A stretch of DNA of 64,000 nucleotides from Pseudoduganella violacea (GCF_014191875.1 NZ_JACHXD010000007.1:1-64000); one strand, 5' to 3'. Numbered from the stretch's first letter, positions 1 through 7,360 are shown. Notes: generated by a model from the sequence alone, not told the origin. A program made the numbers and translations.

Positions 1-1
1 C

Positions 2-343
2 AAATGTTTTACGTTTTCTTGTCGTCATGCTTTAACTCCTCAGATAGTGGATTTTCCACCTATTGAGGTGTCCGGGCAAATTAGACCACGGCAGTTGGAC
101 GGTGCAGCGGTTGGAATTGCTAAGAAAGTGATTGGCGAAAACAGCTTAGACGGGTTGTCTGCAAAGCAAAAGGGTATCTATGAGAATGTCATATATCCTC
201 AAATGAAAGTAGATTGCTCCGGCGGTTGTGGCGGCACTATCTCTATGGATATGGCTGCGGAAGCGATAAGAAATCAAGCAGCAGGCGAAGATTTCTTCTG
301 TGTGGACTGTGAATATTCACATCGAGATAGAGGCGACGACTAA
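2..343 (+). CDS. Hypothetical small cysteine-containing protein, possibly 5' partial
   Basis: Not a family I recognise. A GTG at 47 gives a 98-residue protein, but the frame is open to the window edge with no upstream stop, so the gene may begin outside; the start given here is the first in-frame base. The protein has a CSGGC pair near residue 58 and an FCVDC pair near residue 84, spaced like the two knuckles of a zinc ribbon. The C-terminus is short and acidic. A strong terminator follows within 10 bases. Codon use is AT-rich like the next three genes and unlike the rest of the window. Confidence 0.5.
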   Translation, partial: KCFTFSCRHALTPQIVDFPPIEVSGQIRPRQLDGAAVGIAKKVIGENSLDGLSAKQKGIYENVIYPQMKVDCSGGCGGTISMDMAAEAIRNQAAGEDFFCVDCEYSHRDRGDD

Positions 344-348
344 CAACA

Positions 349-373
349 AGCCCCGAAGTTCGGGGCTTTTTTT
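349..373 (+). terminator. Rho-independent terminator after the first ORF
   Basis: AGCCCCG and CGGGGCT form a 7-bp stem around a 5-base loop and run straight into eight T residues. It lies 6 bases after the stop codon at 341-343. Confidence 0.85.
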
Positions 374-521
374 ATATCCAAATTCGATATCATTATCATG
401 TTGCATTAGCATTTCTCTTTCTTATTATTAGATAACGCAATAATAAAAGGCAGAAACTTAAAGACTCAAAACTATAGCTGATTAATGACATCTGTTCACA
501 GCATCCGATCTAGATGGTCAC

Positions 522-544
522 AAAAATCCCCATAGACATTGGGG
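522..544 (-). terminator. Probable terminator of the nuclease/kinase/receiver operon
   Basis: Read on the minus strand, CCCCA and TGGGG (540-544 and 528-532) form a short stem followed by ATTTTTG. It lies about 50 bases after the receiver-gene stop. The stem is only 5 bp, so confidence is moderate. The rest of 374-595 is AT-rich and shows no gene. Confidence 0.5.
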
Positions 545-595
545 CAATCCTTAAAGGAAAATTCAGTTATGGAGCTTCTTAAGGTAGGATTTCAG

Positions 596-1003
596 TTACA
601 GCGAGAGGTCCTTAATGAGCACACTCTTCAACTCCCTAGGGCGACCTTTGACAACATACTTGCAAGATAATTTTTCATAAATTTCGACCTCAAGTTGAGG
701 CGTTAAGTGAACTGAATAAATTACGACTTTGCCGCCTGCAACTCCCCATGAGCGAATCTTTTGAGCAACAGCTAGACCTGGGTACTCAGTATAAATAGGA
801 CCAGTTCCCCTATGCACAGAAGTCGGAACATTTAGATCAATCAAGAAACAATCGAATTTAGACACTTTACCCTCAAGTTTATTAAGTGCCTCATCTGCCG
901 ATGCCGCTGTTTCTGTAGTACATCCTTTTGAATTCAACCATTCAACAAGCCACGATATGTTCGTATGCTCATCATCGAGTAAAAAAACATTTTTATTTTT
1001 CAT
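596..1003 (-). CDS. Single-domain response regulator (receiver only)
   Basis: A CheY-like phospho-acceptor protein of 135 residues with no output domain. The acidic pocket is D10-D11-E12, the phosphorylatable aspartate is D56 in the FLIDLN strand, S97 is the switch Ser/Thr, and K119 lies in YVVKG. The start is the ATG at 1003, because AGAAGG lies 8 bases upstream; an in-frame start 24 bases earlier would overlap the kinase gene and has no ribosome site. It is the last gene of a three-gene operon behind an Mrr-like nuclease and a soluble histidine kinase. With no DNA-binding or enzymatic domain it presumably acts by protein contact, perhaps on the nuclease; that is inference. Confidence 0.82.
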   Translation of the reverse strand: MKNKNVFLLDDEHTNISWLVEWLNSKGCTTETAASADEALNKLEGKVSKFDCFLIDLNVPTSVHRGTGPIYTEYPGLAVAQKIRSWGVAGGKVVIYSVHLTPQLEVEIYEKLSCKYVVKGRPRELKSVLIKDLSL

Positions 1004-1017
1004 ATCTAGCCTTCTAC

Positions 1018-1782
1018 TTAATTCCAAAGTTCTTTTGGAAATGCAATTCGGAATACGGTTTTTTCATTTCTCGCGGAATGCGATACAGATATCTTTCCAC
1101 CGACATTATCCATAATTGCTCGACACACCCAAAGGCCAATCCCTGATCCTTGGGCAAGAGTTGCGCGAGCTTCGGTCGAACGAAAACCAAGATCAAAAAT
1201 TCGCTCAGCATCAGCGTTTGAAAAACCCTTGCTAAATCCAGAAACCTCAATAATTAATTCAGATTTTCTATTAGTGCTAAATTTTGCTTTTACTTTTTGA
1301 TCTGGATAACCATATTTCACCCAGTTATCAAAAATATTCATAAACACTTGTCGCACCAACTCTGGTCTGGCATTGACCACATACGAATTTTGCGACCTAA
1401 TCAACTCTAAGGCCATATTTTTTTCCTTAGCTGTATCCTGAAAAAACTGAACAGACTCTAAGATAATTGATGTCATATCAGCTTTTGCGTATTTGGTAGG
1501 CGCCTTCAACCCTCGCTCCCCTCCGTGCGCCTCCGCAGGAACAACAGAAAATTCAGCAAAAAAAGCTAGATTTCTAATTAAAGATATGCATTGCTCTAAT
1601 TGTGCACGCACTGCATTGATCTTTTTTTTTCCGGTATTTTGATCAAAAACGCCCTCTATATAGTTATCTAAGGTGCCACATATACCATTCAACGGATTTA
1701 CCACTTGGTGAACAAAGTTTGATAAAAATATCAAGTTACTTTGCTGTGCCATATCTTTACCCTGGTCTTTATCTTCACTCAT
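1018..1782 (-). CDS. Soluble histidine kinase
   Basis: A 254-residue kinase without transmembrane segment, PAS or HAMP domain. The dimerisation/phospho-acceptor helix contains H25 in FVHQVVNPLNG, matching the H-E/Q-x-x-N-P type. The ATPase domain shows an N box with N153 (FDNWVKYG), an F box (IFDLGF, 195-200) and a G2 box (GSGIGLWV, 212-219). The G1 box reads VSGFSKGF, so the usual adenine-contacting aspartate of DxGxG is missing. Start: the ATG at 1782 overlaps the nuclease stop as ATGA, with AGGA 9 bases upstream; a TTG at 1791 is less likely. Coupling to the nuclease gene suggests stoichiometric co-production. No sensor domain is seen, so the signal is unknown. Confidence 0.8.
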   Translation of the reverse strand: MSEDKDQGKDMAQQSNLIFLSNFVHQVVNPLNGICGTLDNYIEGVFDQNTGKKKINAVRAQLEQCISLIRNLAFFAEFSVVPAEAHGGERGLKAPTKYAKADMTSIILESVQFFQDTAKEKNMALELIRSQNSYVVNARPELVRQVFMNIFDNWVKYGYPDQKVKAKFSTNRKSELIIEVSGFSKGFSNADAERIFDLGFRSTEARATLAQGSGIGLWVCRAIMDNVGGKISVSHSARNEKTVFRIAFPKELWN

Positions 1783-2705
1783 AGTTGCCAATCCTGTTGA
1801 TCGACACCAATTATGCCGACGTCATATGAAATAGATAGATTTCCCCAGCTTGCGATTGATTCGATTATTTGACGCTGAAGGGTTGATAGTTCAAAAAAAG
1901 GTACTGGCCTTATCTCAGCTTTCTTTTCATGAAAATTCACAGTTCCATTTTCCATTCCCACACAAAGTGCAATATAAGCGACAATAGCCCTCAAACTAAG
2001 CAAATCTACAGATGGGTTTCCAGAATGCGTATAATTTCCAGAAAACATAACATCATCTTTATTGAAATGAAAATATGAAGAAAAATACCCCTGCTCTTCC
2101 TTTTGAGAAATTCGACTATAAACTAGCCAAGCCATTTCTTTCGCAAGCAGAGTTTCTTTTTCAAGACCCCTATCATTGAAAATTGCTTTTGATTCGGAAA
2201 TGGCCAATTGCTTGGCGATTTCCTTAATAATCGTTAAAAATGGCAACGCTGAGATGCTTAAACTTCTTTCCAATCCATACTTATATGCGGTGTTTGGGCA
2301 GGATTTTATTTCTATTTCTAACTGAGAAATCGGCCAAAGTCTAATTTGAGGCCTTCTTCCCTTACTATTCCACCGCTCCGTTTCACTAATGGCATTGGGA
2401 CTGTATGTTGAACTTGTTGTCATTAACAAATAGTCTGCGTCATGATTTTCAGCATATGCAAGCTTCTCGCGAATGGTAGGCCAATCAACCGATGCCTTAT
2501 AACGCTTACATTCAACATACCATTTTTGTATCGAGCTGTATCCTGAAATATCTAGCGTAGAAAATGTTCCTTCAATGTCTCGCCCGCCGTCAGCTCCTGG
2601 TGTGCGCCAAATTAAGTTAACCATACCCTTTTCATGAAGCGTATCAAAAACTAAATTTTCAAACTGCGTGGGGCTAAGTGCTTTAATTTTCGTTTTCATC
2701 TTCAT
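1779..2705 (-). CDS. Mrr-like PD-(D/E)xK nuclease
   Basis: A 308-residue protein whose N-terminal 120 residues match the Mrr_cat restriction-endonuclease fold. The motif PGADGGRDIEG carries D43, followed by WYVECKRY with E65-x-K67, the D...ExK catalytic set. Family members cut modified or foreign DNA (type IV restriction) or serve as nuclease effectors in defence islands. The C-terminal 180 residues are not recognised; they are helical in appearance and may be the regulatory part. It is the first gene of the operon; its TGA overlaps the kinase ATG. The start at 2705 has no clear Shine-Dalgarno, and an ATG two codons later is equally possible. Base composition is AT-rich, consistent with transfer. 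Confidence 0.8.
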   Translation of the reverse strand: MKMKTKIKALSPTQFENLVFDTLHEKGMVNLIWRTPGADGGRDIEGTFSTLDISGYSSIQKWYVECKRYKASVDWPTIREKLAYAENHDADYLLMTTSSTYSPNAISETERWNSKGRRPQIRLWPISQLEIEIKSCPNTAYKYGLERSLSISALPFLTIIKEIAKQLAISESKAIFNDRGLEKETLLAKEMAWLVYSRISQKEEQGYFSSYFHFNKDDVMFSGNYTHSGNPSVDLLSLRAIVAYIALCVGMENGTVNFHEKKAEIRPVPFFELSTLQRQIIESIASWGNLSISYDVGIIGVDQQDWQL

Positions 2706-3125
2706 GCGATTGAAATTTGAAATGAAATGTTTTCACTTTTTGTCTGATTTCAGGGAGGTGTAATTTTCAAATTTTCCGAAAGAGATTATTAGCCTCGAAA
2801 GCCAAAGACGCGAAAAAGTTGCAAAACTACTCACCCTGTCAAATGTAGCAGCCATAATTGCTTCGTGCAAATAAAAGATGGTGAATAAAATCAAAAAAAC
2901 ACACTATTTCCATACTCTGAAAAAAACTCTCGTCCCACATGCCAATGTAGACGCATGAGTCGTCGGTTGTGACGCGCCAGCGCGGCGGGATTTCGCTTTA
3001 GCGCCGTGGAGCCCAAAGGGGCGACATCACAACGCGATGAGAGGTTGCAGGAGCGCTTTGCGCCGTACAGGCGCAGCGACGATGCCGAGTCCACTCAATA
3101 CGCGTATCAGTTGTTTTTGACTTGC
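2706..3125. other. Gene-free region between the nuclease operon and the hairpin chain
   Basis: No credible gene. Up to about 2940 the sequence is AT-rich and must hold the promoter of the minus-strand operon, but no clear -35/-10 pair stands out. Near 2960 it switches sharply to GC-rich DNA, marking a composition boundary. A small hairpin lies at 3059-3075 (TGCGCC, 5-base loop, GGCGCA). Confidence 0.6.
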
Positions 3126-3236
3126 ACATAGTCCCACCAGTGGGACTATGTGGGCCTAGCGGGGGACTGCGACGACCGAGAGGGAGTCGGAGTATCTTGC
3201 TAGGCCACCCCTCACGGGGTCGGCGTGCGGAGCACG
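3126..3236 (+). other. Chain of four back-to-back hairpins (candidate structured RNA or recombination site)
   Basis: Four inverted repeats follow with 0-1 base between them. The first is a perfect 12-bp stem (3126-3137 with 3140-3151, ACATAGTCCCAC). The second has GGCCTAGC/GCTAGGCC (3153-3160, 3199-3206) enclosing ACTGCGAC/GTCGGAGT with one mismatch. The third is ACCCC/GGGGT (3207-3220). The fourth is CGTGC/GCACG (3224-3236). The chain ends about 80 bases before the start of the recombinase-like gene on the same strand. It could be an RNA folded from the leader, a recombinase substrate, or a regulatory leader; the sequence does not decide between these. Confidence 0.5.
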
Positions 3237-3314
3237 GCGGGGGGGTTGGTGTGGTAGTCGAGTCTTCTGGCGAGACGGACACATGCAGTAGCACTAAAAA
3301 TACACGAGGCATAA

Positions 3315-4052
3315 ATGGCGAGATTCAAAACCAAAATGCGGTATCTTGCACCGGAATGGGCGGACAAAATATGGGACGCAGCCCAAGCCCGCAATCGCGG
3401 TGCGGGGGCAGAATGGCTGCTCCCGCTTGCGGTAACGGGCGTCAGGCCCGCGAGCCTTGAACGAGGAATCACGTTTGACCTCGTTCATGATCACGACGGT
3501 GCGGAGTACATTCGGGCAAAAAGCTTCGACGCAAAAATTCTAAAGGACTTTACCGGCGCTGCAATTCGCGGCCAGGACGAAGTACAAGTCTGCTGGCGGA
3601 TAACTCCGCCAGCAGATGCACCTCATCGCCCTAATGAATTGTGGGCCATATTGCAGACACTTCAGCACAGCGAGCAAAAGAGAATCGCTGTCACCTATGA
3701 TGTCGACGGTATATCGACACAGATTCGAGAACTGTCCAAAGAGATATGGCCTCGAAAACAGTATCAGGTATCAGCAATTTGCTACCGCGAGCTACTCTCC
3801 AGCTGCTGCAAAGACGCTGGTATGTCCGCTAGCGATATTGCGAAGGTCATGGGGCATCTCAGCACAGAAAGTCAGGGGCGTTATTCATCTGGTACACTCC
3901 GCTCATCATCAGCCCCACGGCAGCAAACCCGTTTGTTCAGCCATATCGCAGCTACGAATACTGTTCGCGTACATCGCTCCCCCATGCAGCGATTCAAAAA
4001 TTCTGCTGCGAATCTCAATAGAAAAAGACTGGCCTTATCCATTCCTTGCTAA
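3315..4052 (+). CDS. Tyrosine-recombinase-like protein with degenerate active site
   Basis: A 245-residue protein resembling the catalytic domain of tyrosine recombinases, without the N-terminal core-binding domain. Box I is TGVRPASLERG with R44. Box II is ICYREL with R158, where HxxR is expected, so the first histidine is replaced by isoleucine and the residue after the arginine is E, not H. The GH motif (H181) and nucleophile Y190 (GRYSSG) are present. GAGG lies 5 bases before the ATG, supporting the start. The last 50 residues are not family-like, and the stop lies among IS21 end repeats, so the 3' end may be rearranged. It may be a cleaving/joining enzyme acting on the upstream hairpins, or a relic. 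Confidence 0.6.
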   Translation: MARFKTKMRYLAPEWADKIWDAAQARNRGAGAEWLLPLAVTGVRPASLERGITFDLVHDHDGAEYIRAKSFDAKILKDFTGAAIRGQDEVQVCWRITPPADAPHRPNELWAILQTLQHSEQKRIAVTYDVDGISTQIRELSKEIWPRKQYQVSAICYRELLSSCCKDAGMSASDIAKVMGHLSTESQGRYSSGTLRSSSAPRQQTRLFSHIAATNTVRVHRSPMQRFKNSAANLNRKRLALSIPC

Positions 4053-4131
4053 CGGAATCTGAAACCATGAGTGTTAAGTTGCACTGAAACTGACCCGCCT
4101 TCCCCACGAATTTGCAACGGAATCTGACCCA
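4048..4131 (+). repeat. IS21-family terminal repeats (three imperfect copies)
   Basis: Three related units (near 4048, 4080 and 4112) share a ...AACGGAATCTGA / TTGCACTGAAACTGACC pattern. Multiple end repeats of this kind are typical of IS21-family left ends, and an istA remnant begins 45 bases downstream. The right end of the element was not found. Confidence 0.55.
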
Positions 4132-4175
4132 CGTTAGTAGCACAATTTTCCCTGTCCTTTTGGCCGGAGACCGGA

Positions 4176-4487
4176 GTGATCGACGTGGCATTGCAAGGAA
4201 TAATTCGACGCTGGCACCTTCGTGCCCAGATCCCCATACGAGAGATTGCCCGGCGACTTGGCATCTCACGTAACACCGTCCGACGCTATCTGTGATCGGA
4301 AACAACCGAGCCCTCCTATGCGGAGCGACGGTCATCTAGTGGCTTGGATAAATACTCGGCGCAGCTATCTGGCTGGCTAAAGGCCGAGGCTATAAAGCCT
4401 CGTAAGCAGCGGCGCAATTTGAAGCAGCTCCATCTGGAATTGAAAGAACTCGGCTATGAAGGGTCATGCGACCGCGTGGCCCGGTAG
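4176..4487 (+). pseudogene. istA: Truncated IS21-family transposase istA
   Basis: Translation from GTG 4176 gives the helix-turn-helix start of IstA (IIRRWHLRAQIPIREIARRL, then GISRNTVRRYL). An in-frame TGA at 4293-4295 interrupts it; after that it continues in frame with the next IstA stretch (KPRKQRRNLKQLHLELKELG, then YEGSCDRVAR) and ends at TAG 4485-4487. Full IstA proteins run to about 400-500 residues, so most of the gene and all of istB are missing. The remnant abuts a truncated integrase gene in opposite orientation, so a deletion or recombination joined two mobile fragments here. Confidence 0.8.
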
Positions 4488-4617
4488 GTAGGACTTCGAC
4501 GAAGAGGCCGTCACTATCTGAGCGGGTATAAGTTTTTTCTTTTGGCTTGAGTGCCTGTAAAGCAGAGTGATTGAGAGACACAGGACAGTCAGCCGGGGCC
4601 ATCGCCGCCCGATTCAA
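4484..4617 (-). pseudogene. N-terminal stub of a phage/island integrase
   Basis: On the minus strand the reading LNHSALQALKPKEKTYTRSD, continuing to LFVEVLPTG, matches the DUF4102 (arm-binding) start of P4-type integrases. Homology stops at the junction with the istA fragment, leaving about 40 residues of a protein that is normally near 400. The start could be the ATG at 4617 or one five codons later. It is the relic of the integrase that probably inserted the accessory region, and it marks the island's right border within about 150 bases. Confidence 0.7.
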
Positions 4618-4754
4618 TTATTAATGGCCCGGATTATGGCCCGGTTTTTTTGTGGATGTCGACGATTTTTCGCGATCAACCGCGATCAAAGAAACCCCGT
4701 ATCTAAAGGAGAACTGTGATTTCGCGTTCAAACAAAAAATGACCGCGAACACTA
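4618..4754. other. Island border / intergenic spacer
   Basis: No gene. It holds a direct repeat of TGGCCCGG (two copies at 4624-4643, then a T run) and a second direct repeat CGCGATCAA (4671-4679 and 4682-4690). Either might be an attachment-site trace, but no matching copy at the other end of the island can be seen. Confidence 0.4.
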
Positions 4755-6716
4755 CTACACCTTCATCGGCAGGATCACCATCTGCAAGCCTTCCAGGTGC
4801 AGGCGGCGCTGCACGGCCAGCGCGGCCTGGTTGTGCAGCAGGCGCGTGAGCCAGTTGTCCTTGGCAAAAATCAGTTTGCTGGTGAAGAAAATCGCGTTGG
4901 GGAATTCCTCGCTGATCTGTTCGCACAAGCGCGTCACCTCGTCCACCGCGTCGGTGCCGAAGCCCAGGTAGGAAGAGGCGGCCATGCCGTGGCTGTGGCA
5001 GAAGTCGACGAAGTATTCCAGCGTTTCGGCCGCCTCCTCGCGCATCTGGTCCATGGCGCCGATGCCGCCATAGGCGTGCGAATCGACGGTGCGCGCATTC
5101 ACGAACAGGAAGTTCCTGAAGTGGGCCGGGAACATGCGCTGCACCCACAGCAGCGCGTGCAGACCGCCGCCGCGCGAGGTGCCGACGATGAAGACGGCAG
5201 TCTGGTTGTCCGGGTCCGGTTCCACCGCCTCGCGGTTCGGGCCGAAAGGCTGGGTGGCGAAGACCTCGTCCACGGAATGGATGGCGCGCTTGGTTTCGCG
5301 GTAGTGGCGGCGGATCACGATGCACAGCGCGGCAATGGCGCCGATGATCACCACCGTGGCCCAGCCGCCTTCGGCAAAGCGTTCCACCAGCAGGATGGCG
5401 AGGATGCCGGCGCAAATTACGAAGCCCAGCAGCGAGAGCAGCAGGCGGCGCAGCCAGGGCGTGTCGCGCTTGCGGTTGCGTGCCCAGTACAGGCACAGGC
5501 CGAACAGGGAAATGGCGAAGGTCAGGAAGACCGAGATCGAATACAGCACCACCAGCAGGGTCACGCTGCCGCCGGTCCAGAACAGGATGGCCAGCGCCGC
5601 CAGGCCCATGACCAAGATGCCGTTCTGCGTCACCAGGCGGGTCGAGAGGTAGCGGAATTTGTGCGGCACCCAGGAATCGGCCGCCATATTCGACAGCACC
5701 GAAGGGCCGCCCAGGAAGCCGGTATTGGCCGCCACGAACAGCAGGCCGGCTTCGAAGGCCAGCACCACCACCAGCACCACCTGGTTGATGAAGGGGCCGC
5801 CCAGATTCATGCTGGCGATGATGGACTTGAAGGTCGAGGCGTTGAGCGTTTCGCCCGGCATCGGCCGCGCGTCCCACAGCAGGTAGAGCAGGATGATGCC
5901 GCCCGCCGTCACCGCCAGCGACAGGGCCATATAGATCATGGTCACTTTGCCGGTGCGCACGCGCGGCTCGGCCAGCAGGTTGACGTTGTTCGACACCGCC
6001 TCCAGGCCGGTGTAGGTGCCGCCGCCCTGGGAATAGGCCAGCAGCAGCATGCCCGCCACCCCGGCCCAGCCGATGCTGCCGGCCAGATTGGTGGTTTCGG
6101 CGAGGGTGGTGGGCATCAGGTCGGGCAGATAGGAGGCGTGCGCCGTGATGCCGTAGACGATCAGAATCAGATGGGTGGCGACAAAGCCGAGGAAGATGGG
6201 CAGCAGGATCTGGATCGCTTCCTTCAAGCCGCGCAGGTTCATCACGATCAGCACCGCGATGAAGAAAGCTTCAGCCCATAGCTTGTAGGGCTGGAAGCCG
6301 AGCGGCAGGAAGGAGGCCAGCGCATCGACGCCGGAAGCGATCGAGATGGCGATGGTCAGCACGTAGTCGAGGATCAGGGCGCAGCCGGAGATCAGGCCCA
6401 TATACGGCCCCACCAGCTTGCTCGCCACGCGGTAGCCGCCGCCGCCGGTGGGGAACAGTTCGATCACCTGGTTATAGGCCAGCGCGATGATGAACACCGT
6501 GAGCGCGGTGGCGATCGCCATGTACAGGCCGAGATGGGTGTGGGCGCCCAGGGCCTTGAAGGTTTCCTCCGGGCCGTAGGCCGAGGAGGACAGGCCGTCC
6601 GCGCCCAGGCCGACCCAGGCCAGGAAGGCCACCAGCGCCATCGAATGGCGCGTTTCGCTCTTCAAAGGGTCCAGCGGCTTGCCAAGGATGATTTCCCGGA
6701 TCTTCTTATTATTCAT
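4755..6716 (-). CDS. APC-superfamily permease, KimA/YdaO-like
   Basis: A 653-residue inner-membrane transporter with about 12 membrane segments up to roughly residue 460, then a 190-residue cytosolic tail. The N-terminus (GKPLDPLK, ADGLSSSAYGPEETFKALG) and the second segment (ELFPTGGGGYRVASKLVGP) are the hallmarks of the branch containing the Bacillus potassium importer KimA and many annotated amino-acid permeases. The SSSAYGPE and GGGGY stretches contribute to the substrate site in that branch. The substrate cannot be fixed from sequence; K+ uptake is the leading guess. Single gene, with a 183-base upstream region to the tRNA that shows no clear regulatory site. Confidence 0.8.
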   Translation of the reverse strand: MNNKKIREIILGKPLDPLKSETRHSMALVAFLAWVGLGADGLSSSAYGPEETFKALGAHTHLGLYMAIATALTVFIIALAYNQVIELFPTGGGGYRVASKLVGPYMGLISGCALILDYVLTIAISIASGVDALASFLPLGFQPYKLWAEAFFIAVLIVMNLRGLKEAIQILLPIFLGFVATHLILIVYGITAHASYLPDLMPTTLAETTNLAGSIGWAGVAGMLLLAYSQGGGTYTGLEAVSNNVNLLAEPRVRTGKVTMIYMALSLAVTAGGIILLYLLWDARPMPGETLNASTFKSIIASMNLGGPFINQVVLVVVLAFEAGLLFVAANTGFLGGPSVLSNMAADSWVPHKFRYLSTRLVTQNGILVMGLAALAILFWTGGSVTLLVVLYSISVFLTFAISLFGLCLYWARNRKRDTPWLRRLLLSLLGFVICAGILAILLVERFAEGGWATVVIIGAIAALCIVIRRHYRETKRAIHSVDEVFATQPFGPNREAVEPDPDNQTAVFIVGTSRGGGLHALLWVQRMFPAHFRNFLFVNARTVDSHAYGGIGAMDQMREEAAETLEYFVDFCHSHGMAASSYLGFGTDAVDEVTRLCEQISEEFPNAIFFTSKLIFAKDNWLTRLLHNQAALAVQRRLHLEGLQMVILPMKV

Positions 6717-6899
6717 GCGAGCAGGCTGGCCGCGCCAGCGTAACGAAGGTAGGCGGATGATACGCCATCCGGCGTGGGAAATGATGCCAAAGTGGCAAAT
6801 TGGCGGTCCAGGCTTGCCCGGTGCGAGTAAATCAGTGATAATGCAGGTCGCATTTACGGCGTAGCCAAAACGGCAAGCTGGCGAATGCGCTAAAAATTG

Positions 6900-6984
6900 G
6901 CCTCGGTGGTGAAATTGGTAGACGCAGCGGACTCAAAATCCGCCGCCGCAAGGCGTGCCGGTTCGATTCCGGCCCGGGGCACCA
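6900..6984 (+). tRNA. tRNA-Leu (anticodon CAA)
   Basis: GCCTCGG pairs with CCGGGGC (6974-6980), followed by A73 and an encoded CCA at 6982-6984. The anticodon stem GCGGA/TCCGC holds the loop CTCAAAA, giving anticodon CAA. The long variable arm and the GGTTCGATTCC T-arm fit a class II leucine tRNA. Confidence 0.95.
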
Positions 6985-6995
6985 GGATTGGAAAA

Positions 6996-7021
6996 AGCAC
7001 TGATGATTCAGTGCTTTTTTT
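6996..7021. terminator. Bidirectional terminator between tRNA-Leu and the DUF1640-like gene
   Basis: AGCACTGA (6996-7003) pairs with TCAGTGCT (7008-7015). T7 follows on the plus strand and T5 on the minus strand, so it can end both the tRNA transcript and the convergent gene at 7031-7360. Confidence 0.85.
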
Positions 7022-7030
7022 ATTTCCGTC

Positions 7031-7360
7031 TTATACGAGTTTGAAGATGATGAGCACCAGGGCGCTGGTCTGTATCAGGCCGAAGGCGACACCGATGCTC
7101 AAGGTCCAGCGCATCGAGTTCTGGCTGGTTTCGCTGATCTTCTGGCTCAACTCCGCAACCGCCTTGTCCAGCCGGGCGCCAAAAACATCGATTTGCGCGG
7201 CATTGCGCAGTTCATGCTTTTCCAGCACACAGGTATTTGCCGCCAGCTCAGCCATCATGCAGCCCATGGTTTCAGCCTGAACATCAGCATGGGCCGGCGT
7301 AACGCCTGCGTCCATCAGGCGCTTTGCGTACTTGTGGGTATCAAAGGCTGCGGCACTCAT
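7031..7360 (-). CDS. DUF1640-like coiled-coil protein with C-terminal membrane anchor
   Basis: A 109-residue protein starting SAAAFDTHKYAKRLMDAG, a pattern typical of the bacterial DUF1640/CCDC90-like family. The middle (about residues 30-80) is heptad-like and charged (LEKHELRNAAQ, ARLDKAVAELSQKI). The end is one hydrophobic helix (WTLSIGVAFGLIQ and ALVLIIF). The ATG at 7360 is chosen because AGG lies 5 bases upstream; a GTG two codons earlier is in frame but sits on that site. The function of the family in bacteria is unknown. It is a single gene sharing a terminator with tRNA-Leu. Confidence 0.65.
   Translation of the reverse strand: MSAAAFDTHKYAKRLMDAGVTPAHADVQAETMGCMMAELAANTCVLEKHELRNAAQIDVFGARLDKAVAELSQKISETSQNSMRWTLSIGVAFGLIQTSALVLIIFKLV

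Noticed and set aside
596..2705. A known Detocs defence system
   Set aside because: Neither the TPR sensor kinase nor the buffer protein with two receiver-type domains is present; the effector here is an Mrr-like nuclease.
3059..3236. Integron attC site
   Set aside because: No RYYYAAC/GTTRRRY core pair flanks the hairpins, and the adjacent protein lacks the IntI-specific insertion.
2891..3312. Small minus-strand proteins between the nuclease operon and the recombinase gene
   Set aside because: The frames run through the hairpins, have no ribosome site and show skewed Pro/Arg/Ser composition.
4618..4660. Hairpin terminator after the integrase stub
   Set aside because: The two TGGCCCGG units are direct, not inverted, so no stable stem forms before the T run.
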